Source of the DNA: Epiperipatus broadwayi
Taxonomy: Eukaryota > Onychophora > Udeonychophora > Euonychophora > Peripatidae
Direction: 5' to 3'
NCBI GenBank assembly: GCA_028023455.1
Contig: JAQFVV010000027.1
Span: 5,269,845 to 5,333,844 of the forward strand
DNA: 64,000 nucleotides
Positions 10,758-23,169 of the stretch are shown in pieces; within the stretch, counting starts at the first letter, position 1, and the number at the start of each line of letters is the position of its first letter. The notes under the pieces are model-generated. The model was given only the letters and a program-made list of their open reading frames with translations. It had not been told where the DNA came from and ran no database searches. Made by a program: the position numbers and the translations under genes.

Positions 10758-11520
10758 CAATATTGAGAAGTCCAATTTGCGAAGGATAAGTTTATAATAG
10801 GAAAAGACTTGGATATAACAACATTGGAAATAATAAATTTAAATAGGATGAATCACTTGCAATTAGAATCATTAGGCCAAACTGCGTTTTCTTTTGCAAT
10901 AATATTTGGAGAGAATCGTTTATAATAAGAACGCTAAAACCGCTATGAATAGCTTTTTTTTTTCTTTTTTGTGAACGAGCAAATCAATGTTGGCAACAGT
11001 CCCCACAACACCTTCATCCCAGCCCCCCCTCAAAAGAACCAGGATTTAGGCCTATGGAGCCCCCTCCCAACAACCAGACTCTCATTCAATCAGCAAAGTT
11101 GATTGTAATGAAAATTTTAATTAAAAGGTACAATTAGGAATTATTTGTAAAGTCTAGGATTAAATGTGAATGTGTTTTAGGAGTGCAATATTGGGAAATC
11201 CATTTTGAGGTAGACAAGTTGAGAAATAGGAAAACACTTGGAGATAATGTAAAATACAGACTGAATCAATCTAACTGTTCAGTTCTTCCAAATGGCCTTG
11301 AATATCTTCATAAGAGAGCAATCCTGAATACTTTGGAAAAATTATGGAGAAACTATGGAGAACAAGGGGGAAAAATCCAAGCTTCAATCCATCATGAAAA
11401 TCACATGAACAGTAGAAGGCCAGCCTTGTCAATAACAACATTGGAGGTAATAAAATCAAATAAGGTAAATCACTTGCAATTAGAATCATGAGACCAAAAT
11501 GCAATTTATTTTGCAATTTG
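10750..11520 (+). pseudogene. Two diverged copies of an unknown coding segment
   Basis: Copy 2 (11183-11491) is open for 102 codons. Copy 1 (about 10750-10920) reads in one frame with a single stop and lacks the middle of copy 2. Both translate to the same blocks in the same order: VLG(A/V)QYxE near the start and ITTLE(I/V)I..N..NHLQLES near the end. Preservation of the same reading frame in two diverged DNA copies suggests past coding. I do not recognise the family. It may be part of an unidentified transposon. No start, partner gene or full domain can be assigned. Confidence 0.35.
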
Positions 11521-11524
11521 TGAG

Positions 11525-14500
11525 TTTTGTTTTATCAAAATATTGCAAAAAATGATTTCAAATAATATTTTGTTTCAATTTCTATTAATCTTATTAATGT
11601 TATTTAATTTATTTAATTCTATATAAAATAATAATGATGATGATGATGATAATAATAATAATAATTTTACAGCATCTATACAAACCAATCTATGAATCAC
11701 ATCCACACATAGAACATAGTGATGCATTTTTCTATTTCCATATTTTATAATGTGGTCTTTTAACTTCTGCAACAAACATTTCTTTCTGACTGACATAAAC
11801 ACCATGTTATATCGTATCTCTCCAATGTATTTTTATCTCTACCACATCTGATGATGAAATCCATCAACATAAGCACTTCCTTGGAATGGTTTTGAGATCA
11901 TCTTTATAACATCATCAGTGCTGACATTTCTAATAAAATATATACACAAAATCACAATGAAACATTTCATTAGAAACGTTTTCTACTGGTCATAATTCTT
12001 GATTTCCAATCAAACAAAGATGTAACCTTACAACAGAGAAGTGTATGGTATCATATTTAGTATGTTTAAAAATAATGTTGATAGGTCATGTGATCATAAT
12101 ATCACATTTTAAAATCTACATAACACCTTTAAATGAAAGTCATTTAATGTTTTTACATTCTGTCAATACAGTGTCTAGATTTCACTTCCATAGAAAAATT
12201 AAATATACAGCTACATTAATTGCAGTAATTAATTAATTATGATGAAACACCCCATCCTTTAATTTGCTACAAACATAAGCAGCATATTGGAGTCTCAATT
12301 TCATTTCATTGTCAAAATTTACTTTTCTACTTACAAATCTACCAAAATACTAAAATTAACTCACATCTCAAGTTAACCATCCCAGCTGCAGTGGCTGATG
12401 AAATGTGTGTGTGTATATATATATATTGTAGGATATATATATATATATATATATTGTAGGAGTATATATATACTCATACATATATGTAATCAATATGTAT
12501 ACATTATATTTTCATTATTATTATATTTATGAAAATAAATATATAACTTGTTAAGTTAATATTTTTCATTCTTTAAAATGAAAAAAGATGTTGACAAAAG
12601 ACCGTTGACAAGGTAATAAATGATCTCTGGGTTCACAGTTTATGGAATTAAAGGAAATGAAATTAACTTAGTGTTTTAATATCGAATTGTTATTGCAACA
12701 ATTTAGAATGTGTATGCTTCAGCAAGCTGATGGATCGAGATATAATATATTAATTCTATTCTTTTTGTTAGATGACTAAGGATTCTATTTTTTGTCAGCT
12801 ATATCCTCATAAAAATTTATACTATGTTCGATTTAAAAGAACAGTATAAGATAACATCTATATTTTGAACAATTTAATAATCATTAGAATAAATTTCTAA
12901 TATTTGTTCAAAGAAAGTAATTTGAATATATTTTCGTGTTCCGAAAAAAATTGTTTGAATTACATGTTCTAAAATCAAACTGTGTTTTTAAAAAAGAACA
13001 TGTTTAAAAAAACTTCAATTAAATTTAATGAACTTTACATTATAAAGAAAATGCAAAGTGGGTAGAACACCAATTTATCATGGGATAGGTAAAATGCACT
13101 TGCCTAATCAAATATATATGTGTGAATAATATCTTTTTCTGAATGCCTTAAAATTATAAAAATTAGATCTTCAAAATGGAATTATAATTGTTAATAAAGG
13201 AACTGTGTATTAAGAAGTTGAAATTTATGCATAAAAAGGAAACTAATATTTTCTTTAATGTCTAATAATGAAGGAATCAAAAACTGCATCTTTGAAGGAA
13301 TTTCATTCATGAGAAACATTTAAGATTATTGTATTAACTTTTGTAAATGCCATTTAAGATTTTTGAAAGTTATAATTGGGTAAAGTTAATTTCATTTATT
13401 TTATCATTGTAATTATTTCTTATGAATAATAAGAGAACATTAATAATTTAAGATATTTTTGTTTTTATTCATGATTAATAAAGATTTAAATATAGGTTAA
13501 GAAATGTTAATATGGGAAAGGGATAATGTGAACTTGAGAGAAGAGATTAAATTATTTTTAAATCCACATATTATTATTTTCTATGACATGACACTACATT
13601 GTTTATACTAATTCTAATAGTCTAATAACAGTAAAGTATAAGTGAATAAATGATTAACATTGTTGTGAAGTATATATTTTTATATTAATAAATATAAATT
13701 ACAACAATCATTTTAACAAATGAAGGTATTATATACAAATGATTGGATTAGATTATTTGTATAATCTAATTATTGTAAAATAGTGTTAATATAAAAGTCT
13801 TAATATTTGGATATTTATATTTTATATACATTGTAAAATCACGTAGTGTTATAGGTTAGAAAATATATCTACCATAAGTAAATAGAATGTTTATATTTTT
13901 AATATAAGGAGGTAGATATATAAATATATTTTTATATATTGTAAAATTTAAATTATTTGATTGTTAAATAAATAATTATGTTTTTTATATTAAATTAAAT
14001 GAAATCTTCAATTTTGTTTTATTTAATTTAAAGAGAACCCTGAAGAGAGTAAATTGTTAAACTTCCCTGAGTTCGAAATCTGAGCATAATGGTAAAGTTA
14101 ATTAAGGTGAAAATTGATTTGATGTGGTTTGGATATAATAATTTTTTTTAATAATAAATTAGTTATTGGGAACAAATATAGTTTTATATCAAAATTAAAT
14201 CACATCATTCATGGCATCCTATATGAAGACCTTAAATCTGACTATAGTGAGATGCGATTGCCTTAACTTATCTTGTTGAGAGGGTGCATACTGTTACAAT
14301 ATATATATATAAAGTCATATCGGATCAATTCAAATGTTGTATGCAACAAATAGTCAGACAAATTAGTGATTAGCATCCGTTTTGATACTAATATATGCAA
14401 ATATGCAGAGTAGACAAATGTTTGCTAATTATGCAAAACATTTTCATAGGGTGAATATATGCAGATTATTTCTATGCAAATATAAATCAACAGAAAATGG

Positions 14501-14850
14501 ACAGAGACAGATGATGAGCAGCTGTTTTGACTATCTTTAGAGGGTTGAGATGAGAAAATTAGAATATAGTAGAATTAAGCTGTAGAGTCGATGATGTACA
14601 TTTACAGTGAGAAGATACATAATTGTATTTGCAATAGCATTGAATATATGAACAATATTCATTTCAGCTAACTGTATAGACGAAGTCTTATACCGATTCA
14701 TACATATAGAATTAATAAAATTTGATCAATTAAGTCTGTTTACTGAGTGTTCATTTTAGTTTAAATGTTGGTGCATATGCAGCTGTAATAATAATATTAC
14801 CTTTGGATATGGCACACTAGCACAGTATGACACTATGAAAGAACTTAGTA
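11525..14850. other. AT-rich gene-free stretch
   Basis: Very AT-rich, with short simple repeats (GAT/AAT triplets near 11635-11663, GT/TA runs at 12404-12480). No coding frame, repeat partner in the window or structured RNA was recognised. The right end (about 14600-14850) may be the 5' flank of the gag relic that follows. Confidence 0.4.
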
Positions 14851-16140
14851 AAAAGAAAAAACTAATGAAGTGTTAATATAGAAAAACAAAATAGCAATGC
14901 AAAATAGCTGACTTTTATGTGGATAATGCAACAGGATGGCAAACCTATATTGTGCATGTATAAAGGTATAAGTTTATTAATAACATAATTGACAATAATT
15001 TAAATATAGCAATGTTGATATGAATGGCAGATATAAACAGTTACCTAAAAGTGTAATCTAAAAGTTTCTCATGTTACATAACAAGATGAAAAATAAAACT
15101 AAATATACATTCAAACTTCCTATATCTAAACTCATAGTATGTCTGCAGATTAGAAATAGAAGGCATATAAAAACAATACAACTTTGGAAGACTGATGCTT
15201 GTCAAAAGCTGCAATTGTAGTACTGAGTTGGACAACTTGCTTTTGGACCAGTTATTGTGTGGGAAAAGTGACATCAAACTCAGACAATGGTTTCTAAGCA
15301 AAATGGAATTAACTTACATCTGTGATTGAAAAATGAATAGTTTATAAAGTCATGTTGAATAATGCAATACAGTTTCAAAATGATATGGTATAAACAAACT
15401 AATAATGACTGTAAACAGAGTGCAAGCAGAGACCACAAACTGGAACAGTACAGATAGCATTTGTATATATTATTGTTGCCGCAGCAAAAGCCATATAAAA
15501 AAGATGTATAAATTTAAAAAAGGCAATGCCTGAGTGTCTCTTATGTCACAAAGGAATTAGTTGAATACCACAAGGAAATATAAAAAAGTTATACCTAGAG
15601 TTAAAAACATTTAGTAGACTCAGATGTAAATAGAAATACAATAGATATACAAAAGATTACAGCAGTGTCAGTGAAAGTAAATACATGATTGAAAAATCTA
15701 CCTTTGTATATTGTGAAGAAAGATCTGTCTTTTTCTAGGCAGAAGTTGATTCAGCCATTAGAGATTAAAATAAAAATAATAAAGAGTATTTCTGGAATCA
15801 GAAATCTATGAAAAGTATCGCTAATTGTTTATGTCAGGAACTGCAGCTTTAAACCCCCAGAAGGTTGACATAGAAGTACTGATAACTGTTTAGCCTGTTG
15901 TTTGCAGACTCCTGAAAAACCTTTTCACTTTGAAAGCCAAAGTAAAAGAAATGCTTAAAGTCTTGGTGAAGAGGGGTATTGTAACACCTATTAGGGCAGA
16001 AAAGACACCATCCATTGTTGTAATAGATGTCAGGGTTTGTTTTGATAGAGATTGTCAAATAATCCGAAATAAATATCTCAATAAAGGAACATGCCTTTAG
16101 AAGACACATTTCACTAAAAGCAATTATTTTGATTTAAATA
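14850..16140 (+). pseudogene. Composite gypsy relic, copy A: gag, protease, start of RT
   Basis: Gag start region near 14890 (the ATG kept at 27334 is ATA here), with text resembling N-A-T-G-W-Q-T-Y. A protease segment lies near 15520-15760, ending in a P-L-Y-I-V-K-K-D-L-like block. The RT N-terminus lies near 15940-16110 (L-K-A-K-V-K-E-M-L-K-V-L). RT stops being recognisable just after the V-T-L-N-K-like position, before any palm motif, in this and every other copy. Many stops and indels make it non-functional. Confidence 0.6.
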
Positions 16141-17836
16141 CTTGATGATTTCTTACCCACCAGCATTGTCCTATAATTTTTTTAAAAAAATTTGTATTCC
16201 AAAATTAGCATATTCTATGCCTGATTTTTGGAGAAAATTTATTTAATAATAATTGTTATCATAATATAATGACTTCCTATTTATACATTCCTATTGGTAT
16301 TATTATTATTTCTACTGCTGTATTGAGTATCTATCACGCATGACTGCCTAGTGTTGCAATGTCAAAGATTTTAGATTTATTTTTTAGCTCCATCTCATTT
16401 TTGTGGTAGGAATAGTGATTTCTAAATATAGCTGTTACAACCTAAAATCTTTTCCTAACCGAAACTCATGTCCTAAATCCAATGCCAATCCAATTCACTT
16501 GTGATTGTTTTGAAAAAAAAATTACCATTATAGATTGTCATTATATCTGTTCCCATCACCACTTTCTCAAGTTTTGAAGGCTTGAAGTAAATAATAATAA
16601 AAGATGTTCGATTTCAGAAGCACTTTGTCAGTTTCTAAAGATGAAAATGTAGTTGCATAAGCACACATCATAATGGCCCTGTTAGAATAGAGGAATGATC
16701 CATGGTATAACAATCTCATGATTGCAGCACATTGTTTTAATGTAAGTGTTGAAAAAGAGGGGGGAGATGACCGCCAGTATACTGTTAATCTTCATAAATT
16801 TAAAGATGTACTATCACGACCCTTGTAGCCCTCATTAGCTTTTGTAACTATAACATTAGTACACCATACAGAAAGAATTAAAATTAATAGTTTTAATGTA
16901 CAAAAAAGCTAATTGATATTGGATTTTAATAAAAGCACTAATACTGACTTTCACATCATGTTTTCATTTTATTTTTAAATGAAATAAACATTTGAGTGTT
17001 CAGTTATAATATATGTTAATAAATTGTTCTATCAAAGAGATTCATCTCGGGCATTATTATACGGACAAAAAGAAGTACATTAAAACTAATATTGTATATA
17101 ACTCAATATATATACATTCAACATTATATTTTTAATTTCTACTTTATTATATCTGTATAGGGAGAGCAATGGATATTTTTTATTTTGTTCTTGAAATTCT
17201 GAATTCACTTTTTGGCAAAAAGGAATATCGAATACTTGTCCCTCTTTTATTAACAAAAACTACAATGTTCTAAATTTCTTTGGTACAAATTTGTGTATGC
17301 CTGCTACACCCTGCTTTCAAATCATGTATTATTACAAAAAAAGTCGCCAAAGTCGATGTGATGTGATGTACTGTGGCTTGTCCTTAAACGAAGTCAAGAA
17401 TATCTCAGCAATTATGCCCAGATAAACCTGTTGCAACTTTATTTTCCATTCCCCACTCTAAATTTTCCCATATTCTGCTCCATCCCATTTCCACAACATA
17501 ATCTTTGACAACTCGATAGCTTTTATATCTAAATCTCCGTTATCTTTTCCCAAAGCCCAACATAAAAACCAATAATTCACTTTCTGTATCATCATTTTTT
17601 TCATATTTATTCTTCCATAACTTCATTATTTGTACCCTTTCTGTTTTCAAGCATTTACATTCAATTAACAAATGCCTAATATTTTCTATTCCTTCCTTAC
17701 ATAATTTACAATATAATACATCCATAAACAGAGCCAAACTCTCCATACAGTAGTGCCACCTGTGCCAAACAGAGTAATCAATGAATGCCAGAAGGCTTGT
17801 GCATAAAATCCCTATCTAATGCCTACTCATCCAATA

Positions 17837-17878
17837 TCCCCAGACTAGTTTCTGGCTTGTGGCCTTTGTCAGTGAGGA
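17837..17878 (-). ncRNA. Hammerhead ribozyme, family A, core damaged
   Basis: Minus strand: stem I TCCTCA/TGGGGA, core reads CTGACAA instead of CTGACGA (position G8 changed to A), GAAAC present, GTC at the cleavage site. Predicted inactive because G8 is catalytic. Confidence 0.7.
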
Positions 17879-18467
17879 GCTTTGGATCTGAGAGCACTGC
17901 ATCTAGATCTTAGGATCTAATGCAACCCTCTAGCAACCACCTTTTATCTCTATTTAACTACAAAACTATGAGAATGAAATTGAAAACAAAAAATATTTTC
18001 AATCTAAGCTCAATAGCTTATATAGTCATATGGGTCTGAACTCAGTTCATCACCCATACATTTTGGTGTCTTTGGCTCTTTTACAACCATAGCCACCACT
18101 ATCCTATTAAGCATGTTGGTGTTAAACCATTAAGCATCACATGATCACAATTCCTTTACTAGCACATTAATTGTTGATAAACAGAGCAAAACTCTCCATA
18201 CAGTATTGCCACCTGTGCTAAACAGAGTAATCAATGAATAATAGGATAGTGGTGGCTATGGTTGTAAGAGCCAAAGACACCAACATGTATGGGTGCTGAA
18301 CTGAGTTCAGACCCATATGACTATATAAGCTATTGAGCTTAGATTGAAAATATTTTTTGTTTTCAATTTCATTCTCATAGTTTTGTAGTTAAGTAGAGAT
18401 AAAAGGTGGTTGCTAGAGGGTTGCATTAGATCCTAAGATCTAGATGCAGTGCTCTCAGATCCAAAGC

Positions 18468-18509
18468 TCTTCACTGACGAAGGCCACAAGCCAGAAACTA
18501 GTCTGGGGA
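18468..18509 (+). ncRNA. Hammerhead ribozyme, family A, intact core
   Basis: Core CTGACGA (18474-18480), stem II GGC/GCC with loop CACAA flanked by an A-A mismatch, GAAAC (18494-18498), minimal stem III AC/GT, GTC at 18501-18503 with predicted cleavage after 18503. Stem I is six pairs, two of them G-U because the 5' strand reads TCTTCA. Confidence 0.75.
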
Positions 18510-18923
18510 TATTGGATGAGTAGGCATTAGATAGAGATTTTATGCACAAGCCTTCTGGCATTCATTGATTACTCTGTTTAGCACAGGTGGCAATACTGTA
18601 TGGAGAGTTTTGCTCTGTTTATCAACAATTAATGTGCTAGTAAAGGAGATGTGATCATGTGATGCTTAATGGTTTAACACCAATCCTGCCTAATAGGATA
18701 GTGGTGGCTATGGTTGTAAAAGAGCCAAAGACACCAAAATGTATGGTTGCTGAACTGAGTTCAGACCCATATGACTATATAAGCTATTGAGCTTAGATTG
18801 AAAATATTTTTTGTGTTTTCAATTTCATTCTCATAGTTTTGTAGTTAAGTAGAGATAAAAGGTGGTTGCTAGAGGGTTGCATTAGATCCTAAGATCTAGA
18901 TGCAGTGCTCTCAGATCCAAAGC

Positions 18924-18965
18924 TCCTCACTGACGAAGGCCACAAGCCAGAAACTAGTCTGGGGA
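18924..18965 (+). ncRNA. Hammerhead ribozyme, family A, intact core
   Basis: Core CTGACGA (18930-18936), stem II GGC/GCC, GAAAC (18950-18954), GTC ending at 18959. Stem I is TCCTCA/TGGGGA with a single G-U. It lies 456 bp from the previous copy, which sets the monomer length. Confidence 0.78.
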
Positions 18966-20574
18966 TATTGGATGAGTAGGCATTAGATAGGGATTTTATG
19001 CACAAGCCTTCTGGCATTCATTGATTACTCTGTTTAGCACAGGTGGCAATACTGTATGGAGAGTTTTGCTCTGTTTATCAACAATTAATGTGCTAGTAAA
19101 GGAGATGTGATCATGTGATGCTTAATGGTATAATACATCCATATTTTTCCATTTACATGTATATTCTCTTGTAGCTAAAGATCCCATTTGAGCCTTAAAT
19201 AATAAACTACTTTTCTTGCTATTATATATTAACTCACACCTAATATTCTGCTTATTTCTATATATATTTAAACTCTTTTTCTCTGTCCATACTATTTCTC
19301 TATCTCTCTAATTCCCTATTCTTTATTGATAAATCTATTTTTTATCCCATTCCTTATCACTATAACACTCAACAATCCTCTTAACACAATCATTCCATCT
19401 CTTTTGCATATCACATTACTTTTCTCATGCATCTTGTTACCTGCCCTTTACTCATAACTGAATTAAATACTATTTTGGCTATTCTTTTATTATCCATAAA
19501 CTGCAATCTACCAAACATTTTCATTTTACTTTTTACATCTCTCATATGAAAACGTGACCATTCCATTTCTCCTTGAATTGCCTGTTTTGCTGTCTTACAT
19601 CTGCATCCAATGCATGTCTTCCTAATTAAGCCTTTTAATTAGTGCTACCTTCTTCTAGGCGCTTTTTGTTGTTAAAAAATCGTAACAATTCTCGATATTT
19701 TTAGTTAAAAAATGTAAAATAAAAAAACTATCTATAAAAAGAGCATAAAATAATTAATGTGACACCTCGTAATTGTTTAGTCTTAAATCAAAAATGGGAG
19801 AGACATTTTAATTCATTAAAATTATAGAAAATATTTTTTAATATAATCTTTCCAAGTTTCACTTATACTGCAAAGTGTTTTTAAATAGTATAGAAATTAT
19901 AGACCGATACTAAATTTCTTGACTGCTCTTTAGCTCCGTAAATGGCTGCCTAGTCAATACGGTCAATCACTATAGTTTTAAATTTGGGTGCTGCATAGAC
20001 ATATATGAATTGAAGAAATAAAACATTTTTCCTGATCAGTAGCATTCAATGTTGATAAATGACCTCATCATAATGGTATTTGTAAGAAATGAAATATCTT
20101 CCTCTCAGAAAACACATTCCCATAGAAAAAGCATTCAATCTCACAGTAATAATGTAAGCAAGCATACAATTTATTTCTAGCGACATCACTTATTACATGT
20201 ATTGACCAGCACAAATATTGGTCAGTCTAACTACAACTGATTGGATGGGATGATTTGGACAAAAGGCACAACTTTCAACATGGATTCAATTTATATAATA
20301 ATGTCCACATTATTATGATTTGTAAACGTCAAAAGAATTTAATTTCTTTTCTTTGAGAGTGCTGTAATATAGGACTGCTTACATATACAGCACCAATGCC
20401 GACCAAAAGTATCTCCTAATACGTAATCAGGCAGGATGTAGCTTTATCAGAGGGTAGCTGTATTTCTTATACATACAGCAATTCTGAGTCCAAGATCTTC
20501 TTTTTTCTTTCTATTTTATGTTGAATCCGTGTAAATTAAGAAAGCAAAAAATAATGGGAACAATATTATTACAA

Positions 20575-21300
20575 AGAATAATGCCATATTTGCAGTGGGG
20601 TGGGAGATTGGTCATGAGTTTGTAATAATAGGCAGCAAATCAGTAAAAGTAATTTAACACCCAAGTGTAAATTGAAAGGAAGAGCTTTTTAAAAAGAGAC
20701 TGATGTCAAAAAGGTAAGAAATATTAACAATTGTGTATTGAAAATTCATATTTACAGAAGGTAAACTTGAGTAGAGATCAACTGCGAAGAAGGTGTGTCT
20801 CTTCTGTCACACAAAGATTAGTCAAATATCACGAGAAAATGTAAGACTGTTATACTTAGAGCTAACAAAGATTTAATAGTGACTGATGACTACAGCTACA
20901 ATTGGAAATCCCCTCAAAGTATCTACACTTGTTTAAGTATGTATTGGATGAGTAGGCATTAGATAGGGATTTTATGCACAAGCCTTCTGGCATCCATTGA
21001 CTACTCTGGCTTGCACTGAGTGGCACTACTGTATGGAGAGTTTTGCCTGTTTTAATAACACTAAATATACAGATAATTGACATAGACATAATGGAAACTG
21101 TGCAGCGTTTTGCTTTGAAATCCAAAATTGAAGAAATTCTTAGTCTTAATGAAAATGGGTGTTATAACATCTATTGAGGTCAGCATGGGCAACGCATTGG
21201 TGTAATAGTAAAACAAGATGGGACTCTTCATTTATGTGGCAGTTGTCAAGTAACCCTAAATAACTGTTTAAACAAAGGAACATGTAAATTTTGTTGATTC
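20575..21300 (+). pseudogene. Composite gypsy relic, copy B (truncated gag, protease, RT start)
   Basis: A short gag knuckle remnant near 20580, a protease segment near 20790-20870, and the RT N-terminus near 21110-21290. A 5'-truncated family A repeat lies between protease and RT (about 20942-21061). The gag is far shorter than in copies A and D, so this unit has a gag deletion. Confidence 0.55.
20942..21061 (+). mobile_element. Truncated family A hammerhead repeat
   Basis: Begins a few bases downstream of where the ribozyme would cleave (ATTGGATGAGTAGGCATTAG) and runs to GAGTTTTGCCTG. It lacks the hammerhead itself. A 5' end this close to the predicted cleavage product end is notable. Confidence 0.65.
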
Positions 21301-21369
21301 TTTGTCATATATTTTTGTAGAGGGATATCATCACTAAATTAGCCCATTCCTTAAGCCTGCATTTTAAAA

Positions 21370-23165
21370 TAAAAAGTAAATTAATAACAATTATATTTCA
21401 TACTACAACTGCCTTTGCTTTAATATAAGTGACAAAAAAGGAAAAGAAAAAAAAATGACTGTTGTATTGTAAACAATGTGTAGCGTTTGTTAAACCAACA
21501 GCTTTTCCTACAAAACAGAAAGTAATTTTGTTACGGTAGTGTTTGTTATTTACTGTTAATTCTCATATCTAAAAGCTTTACTATCACCACCCTTCAATCC
21601 CTCATTAACTTTTGTAAGGATAACATTGGTACACTATATAGAAATAATTCAAATTAATAGTTTTAGGCTGTTATTAAAACAGACAAAACTCACTATACGT
21701 ATTGCCACTCACAGCAAGCTAGAGTACAATGGGATGAAATTGGATAATAAAAGCAATTATTAGCGACTTTCACATCGTGTATTGACGATCCAGTTCATTT
21801 TTAAATTAAATAGACAATTGAGTGTTAAAATATTATTAAAGAGTATTTGGTCGCGTGTATTTGTTATTTAAGATGGAGTAGACAGCTGAAGGGAGCTTGA
21901 AAGTCTGTGTTCAAATCCCCCTTAATTACATCTGAGATTCAGTATATTTCAATATACTTGTATTTAAATGTATAAAACATGTTAATAAATTCCTCTATCA
22001 AAGAGATTCGTCTCGGACATTATTATATACAATAAAAAGAAACATTTTAAAGTTAATATTGTATATACTTCAATGTGTATTTACGTTCAATATATTTTTC
22101 ATTTCTACTTAATTATATCTATATAGAGAGAGCAGTGGATATTTTTTAATGTTTTATTCTTTAAATTCCATATTCGCTTTCCTCTTTACTGAAAAAAAAC
22201 TACAATTCTCTACCTTTCTTTAGCATGAATTTAACTTTGCGAGCGACAACATACTTTCAAATCGTGTATTCTTACAAAAGACTCTGTATTCTTTCTGATC
22301 AGTGGTGCCCTCTTTTTTGCGTTTATTAGAAAATCGTCTTAAACCACATTATATTTGTTCAAGGAATGTAAAAAAAAAAAACGAAACTTTCTATAAAAGC
22401 AAGCAAACAAATAAAACAATTCCAAGAATAACTTTTAATGATTTAATATTAATCCATAAATGAGACAGAGATTTCAAAAAATTCTATACATATAAAAATA
22501 TTACGAAAATAATGTTTCAAACTTTCATTTACACTCTAAAGTTTCTTTAAAGGAGACAGAGGGACCTTTGAAATAAGTTCACTTAGGTTTTTTATTTCTT
22601 ATATTCAAACAGGATTCGTGTGAGGTGACTTTTTCCGACAGTATTGTTTTAGCACTGAGTACCCAATACAGGCACTCGCAAAAGTTTTGGCTATTGCATA
22701 TACATATAAGAATTAGGGAAAGCAATATTTTTGCAATATCAATAGTCTTTATGTTATGTAGTGATCTCAATATAATGTATTAAACAAATAAAATTAACCT
22801 GAAATATTTCGCCATTACAAAACAATTTCCATTAGTAAAGTATTCAAACTTATAGTAAAAGTGTGCACAAGCATACAATTTATTTCTAACATTACTTATA
22901 TGTGCGTTGACCAGGACAAATGAATATCGCCTGTTCCAACCGCAACTGATCGGATGGGATGATTTCGACATAATGAGCAGCTCTCAACGTGGGTTCAATT
23001 TATATGATAATGCAAACATTGTTATTATTTATAAACGCAATAACAATTTTATTTCTTTTCTTTGAGAGTGCTGTAATGTAGCATTATTTACATATAAACC
23101 GCCAAAGTACCTCCTCATGCCTTGTTAAGCTGGATGTTGCTTTATCAGAGGGTAGGTATATTTTT
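21370..23165 (+). repeat. Noncoding block of the composite repeat, copy 3
   Basis: All main landmarks are present in order (about 21515, 21750, 22300, 23070, 23140). The LINE 3' tail inserted at the equivalent place in copies 1, 2 and 4 is absent here, so copy 3 shows the unoccupied site. It is interrupted by a minus-oriented family A scrap (21666-21732) and a SINE-like insert (about 21845-21970). Confidence 0.75.
21845..21970 (+). mobile_element. SINE-like insert with B-box match
   Basis: About 125 bp also found at about 40785-40920 but missing from the equivalent place in other copies. It contains GTTCAAATC (21909-21917), a match to the pol III B box GWTCRANNC. Its head aligns with the region of the family B hammerhead repeat around AGATGG...GAAAGTCTG. 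No A box is convincing. Confidence 0.5.
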
Positions 23166-23169
23166 TATA

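Larger units (their letters stand above)
17726..19128. mobile_element. Hammerhead element A1 (456-bp units) inside LINE fragment
   Basis: A 1403-bp insertion flanked by an exact 14-bp duplication TATAATACATCCAT (17712-17725 and 19129-19142). It splits a LINE frame that is continuous in the sibling at 30000-30320. The left part (to about 18238) is minus-oriented and the rest is plus-oriented, with two hammerheads 456 bp apart. The plus-oriented end is GATCATGTGATG plus a few bases, the same end as in the other family A copies. No protein is encoded. Multimeric arrangement, inversion at the left and a 14-bp duplication fit target-primed reverse transcription of a multimeric RNA. Confidence 0.9.
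17354..19633 (-). pseudogene. LINE 3' fragment with CX2C..HX4C module, split by insertion
   Basis: Read on the minus strand from 19633: a C-terminal LINE block (GRLQFMDNKRIAK, as in the tail of many RT proteins), then broken frames. After the 17726-19128 insertion it continues with the module CKLCKEGIENIRHLLIEC (17540-17710), a CX2C...HX4C arrangement like the zinc-ribbon-like tail of some non-LTR RTs. The 3' UTR ends in repeated TGATG/CATCA. The same tail occurs at 29850-30390 (minus) and, with the Cys module deleted, at 55500-55945 (plus). Stops and the insertion disable it. The clade cannot be fixed from the tail alone. Confidence 0.65.
16320..20575 (+). repeat. Noncoding block of the composite repeat, copy 2 (interrupted)
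   Basis: Same landmark order as at 2730-4960, split by a minus-strand LINE fragment (17354 to about 19633) that itself carries a family A hammerhead element (17726-19128). The outer sequence resumes at the AATTAGTGCTACC segment near 19637 and runs through the TTTATCAGAGGG landmark near 20440. Nesting order: the block is oldest, then the LINE, then the hammerhead element. Confidence 0.75.

Noticed and set aside
21845-21970. tRNA gene
   Set aside because: Only a B-box match is present. No cloverleaf, acceptor stem or A box could be drawn.
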